Positions 62,571 through 64,000 of a stretch of 64,000 nucleotides of DNA are shown piece by piece; position 1 is the stretch's first letter, and the number at the start of each line of letters is the position of its first letter. The DNA is from Lysobacterales bacterium PRO7 (GTDB lineage Bacteria; Pseudomonadota; Gammaproteobacteria; Xanthomonadales; Rhodanobacteraceae). The translations under genes and the position numbers were made by a program. Location: assembly GCA_021404785.1 (NCBI GenBank), contig QWHH01000003.1, forward strand, positions 279,503 through 343,502, written 5' to 3'. The notes under the pieces were generated by a model. The model did no database searches. It was given only the letters and a program-made list of their open reading frames with translations, and was not told where the DNA came from.

Positions 62571-62591
62571 CCGTTAACAAATACTTAACGG
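62571..62591. repeat. Palindrome in the M23/tyrS intergenic region
   Basis: CCGTTAA and TTAACGG are perfect 7-base arms around a CAAATAC spacer, 40 bases before the tyrS ATG and in an AT-rich patch. It could be an operator or an mRNA hairpin in the tyrS leader. No T-box-type leader is visible. Confidence 0.45.
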
Positions 62592-62630
62592 CGGTTGCCG
62601 AATTTCCGGCGTCTGCAGACGAGGCATGGA

Positions 62631-63842
62631 ATGAACGATACAGCGGCGGCACTCGAACTGATTTCCCGCGGCGCCGAGGAAATCATCAAGCGCGAAGATC
62701 TGGAAGCGCGACTCAAGCTCGGGCGTCCGTTGCGCGTGAAGGCGGGATTCGATCCGACCGCACCGGATCTGCACCTGGGCCATACCGTACTGCTGAACAA
62801 GATGCGCCAATTCCAGGACCTTGGCCACCAGGTCATTTTCCTGATCGGCGATTTCACCGGCATGATCGGCGATCCGAGCGGCAAGAATGTCACGCGCAAG
62901 CCACTCACGCGCGAGGACGTGCTTGCCAACGCCGAAACCTATTCGGCACAGGTATACAAAGTGCTGGATCGCCAAAAGACCGAGCTGCGCTTCAATTCGG
63001 AATGGTTCGGCAAGATGGATGCCGCCGACATGATCAAGCTTGCCGCGAAGCATACCGTCGCGCGCATGCTCGAGCGCGATGATTTCGAGAAACGGTATAA
63101 AAGTGGACAGCCGATCGCGATCCACGAATTCCTGTATCCGCTGGTGCAGGGCTACGACTCGGTCGCGTTGAAAGCCGACGTCGAGCTTGGCGGCACGGAT
63201 CAGAAATTCAATTTGCTGGTCGGCCGCCAGTTGCAGGAGGAGTCCGGCCAGCCGCCGCAGATCGTGCTGACCATGCCGCTGCTCGAAGGCACCGACGGCG
63301 TCAACAAGATGAGCAAGTCGCTCGGCAACTACATCGGCATCAACGAGGCGCCGAACGAGATTTTCGGCAAGGTCATGCGTCTGTCCGACGACTTGATGTG
63401 GCGCTACTACGAACTTCTTTCGTTCGACAAATCGCTGGCGGATATCAAGCGCATGCGTGAAGAAATCGCCGCTGGCAAGAATCCGCGCGATTTCAAGATG
63501 CAACTGGCAGCAGAGTTGACCGCGCGTTTCCACGACAAGGCGGCCGCGCAAGGCGCGATCGCGCATTGGAACGAGGTCGTACAGGGCGGCGGCGTGCCGC
63601 AGGATATTCCGGTCCAGGACATTCCCGTGCCGGCATCGGGCATCCGCATCGGCGCATTGCTCAAGGCGGCCGGGTTGGCGCCGAGCACGTCCGAGGCGAT
63701 GCGCAAGCTCGGTGAACGCGCCGTGCGTGTGGATGGCGCCGTGATCGAAAATCGCGAGTTGACGCTGCCGGCTGGTGGCGAGCATCTGCTCCAACTCGGC
63801 AAGCGCGGCTTCGCCCGCGTGCGCCTGGCGCGGGGCGGCTAA
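62631..63842 (+). CDS. tyrS: Tyrosyl-tRNA synthetase
   Basis: This 403-residue class I enzyme has the HIGH motif as PDLHLGHT, the Tyr-binding region, the KMSKS motif exact in [12 protein letters not shown], and a C-terminal S4 RNA-binding domain ([20 protein letters not shown]). The type fits the TyrRS-II group (HLGH, KMSKS). GAGG lies before ATG 62631. It ends 18 bases before the -35 of the rRNA-type promoter, so the stop codon and promoter are nearly contiguous. Confidence 0.96.
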   Translation: MNDTAAALELISRGAEEIIKREDLEARLKLGRPLRVKAGFDPTAPDLHLGHTVLLNKMRQFQDLGHQVIFLIGDFTGMIGDPSGKNVTRKPLTREDVLANAETYSAQVYKVLDRQKTELRFNSEWFGKMDAADMIKLAAKHTVARMLERDDFEKRYKSGQPIAIHEFLYPLVQGYDSVALKADVELGGTDQKFNLLVGRQLQEESGQPPQIVLTMPLLEGTDGVNKMSKSLGNYIGINEAPNEIFGKVMRLSDDLMWRYYELLSFDKSLADIKRMREEIAAGKNPRDFKMQLAAELTARFHDKAAAQGAIAHWNEVVQGGGVPQDIPVQDIPVPASGIRIGALLKAAGLAPSTSEAMRKLGERAVRVDGAVIENRELTLPAGGEHLLQLGKRGFARVRLARGG

Positions 63843-63860
63843 AGGCTGCTCTCCAAATTG

Positions 63861-63888
63861 TTGACGAACTCAAAAGCTGTCGTATAAT
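63861..63888 (+). promoter_or_regulatory. Strong rRNA-operon-type promoter
   Basis: TTGACG (63861-63866), a 16-base spacer and a perfect TATAAT (63883-63888) are followed by a GC-rich discriminator (ACGCGGCTCCC), as expected for a stringently controlled stable-RNA promoter. An AT patch (CCAAATTG) lies just upstream. Confidence 0.85.
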
Positions 63889-63894
63889 ACGCGG

Positions 63895-64000
63895 CTCCCT
63901 TGGACGAAAGGTCTTTGGGCGGTTGGCGAAGAACAGTTGCTAACTGATTGAGATCTTTGACAGTGTGCGCAGGTGACTTGTGTGGGCGCCTTGGGATGGA
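63895..64000 (+). ncRNA. 5' leader of a probable rRNA operon (partial)
   Basis: The transcript from the strong promoter runs off the right edge. It contains no open frame and has a boxA-like antitermination element, AGATCTTTGACAG (63951-63963), which is typical of rrn leaders. The 16S gene itself is not reached, so the assignment is by promoter, boxA and the tyrS-rrn order of xanthomonads. Confidence 0.6.

Overview
The window is about 64 kb of GC-rich bacterial chromosome. Gene content and order point to a gammaproteobacterium of the Xanthomonadales (Lysobacterales), probably near Rhodanobacteraceae/Dokdonella-type lineages. The evidence is an E3 subunit with its own lipoyl domain next to E2, radC/coaBC-dut-algC with a membrane-anchored PMM/PGM, a Crc-like ExoIII divergent from pyrE, speE/speA divergent, and tyrS directly followed by a strong rRNA-type promoter. 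This placement is inference, because 16S itself lies beyond the right edge. The window is almost entirely chromosomal housekeeping sequence. I see no prophage, insertion sequence, CRISPR array or tRNA.

Layout. 0-2 kb: sensor kinase and dual-receiver regulator. 2.2-4.3 kb: M48 membrane protease and a small repeat protein, closed by a terminator. 4.4-8.1 kb: pyruvate dehydrogenase E2, an unknown gene, and E3. 8.2-12.1 kb: giant beta-propeller sensor kinase with a NarL-type regulator. 12.3-15.4 kb: secreted metzincin-like protease with a co-transcribed partner. 15.5-20 kb: small metabolic enzymes and lipid genes (monooxygenase, flavin/2Fe-2S reductase, YdiI-like thioesterase, PlsC acyltransferase, YheT hydrolase, SDR). 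20.1-20.9 kb: an AT-richer islet with a 12-G tract inside a candidate promoter, an orphan secreted protein and a REP-like element. 20.9-24.3 kb: TPR / sorbosone dehydrogenase / TPR-aspartyl hydroxylase operon.

24.3-30.3 kb is a nitrogen control locus: glnA behind a sigma-54 promoter with two NtrC-like sites, a Y-family polymerase, then ntrB-ntrC with a near-perfect NtrC site abutting ntrB. It ends in a GNAT gene and a broken LpxL-type acyltransferase. 31-35.5 kb: 2OG oxygenase, FadI-like thiolase, LtaS/OpgB-like transferase and a YkvA-like protein. 35.6-42 kb (minus): ggt, a hypothetical gene, and a tight run of ParA-like, SixA-like, YceI and phospholipase-D lipoprotein genes. 42-46 kb: speE and speA from a palindromic divergent promoter region, plus ydfG. 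46-49.8 kb: secreted sugar dehydrogenase, SPOR protein, argS. 49.8-50.15 kb is a gene-free stretch with two DnaA-box matches and a minus-strand terminator. 50.2-59.6 kb: HD-like protein, radC, coaBC-dut-PMM/PGM, DUF4124 protein, pyrE, ExoIII, AmpG-like permease. 59.7-64 kb: orphan ribbon-helix-helix protein, anmK, M23 peptidase, tyrS, rRNA promoter and leader.

Links between genes: NtrBC probably controls glnA and itself. AnmK, the M23 peptidase and the AmpG-like permease form a cell-wall turnover/recycling group. SpeA and SpeE are two steps of polyamine synthesis. CoaBC, Dut, PMM/PGM and PyrE are the conserved Pseudomonas/Xanthomonas nucleotide-cofactor-sugar cluster. Strong candidates for new biology are the poly-G promoter islet, the metzincin pair, the TPR/dehydrogenase/hydroxylase operon, the gene between E2 and E3, and the NtrC operator on an apparently leaderless ntrB.
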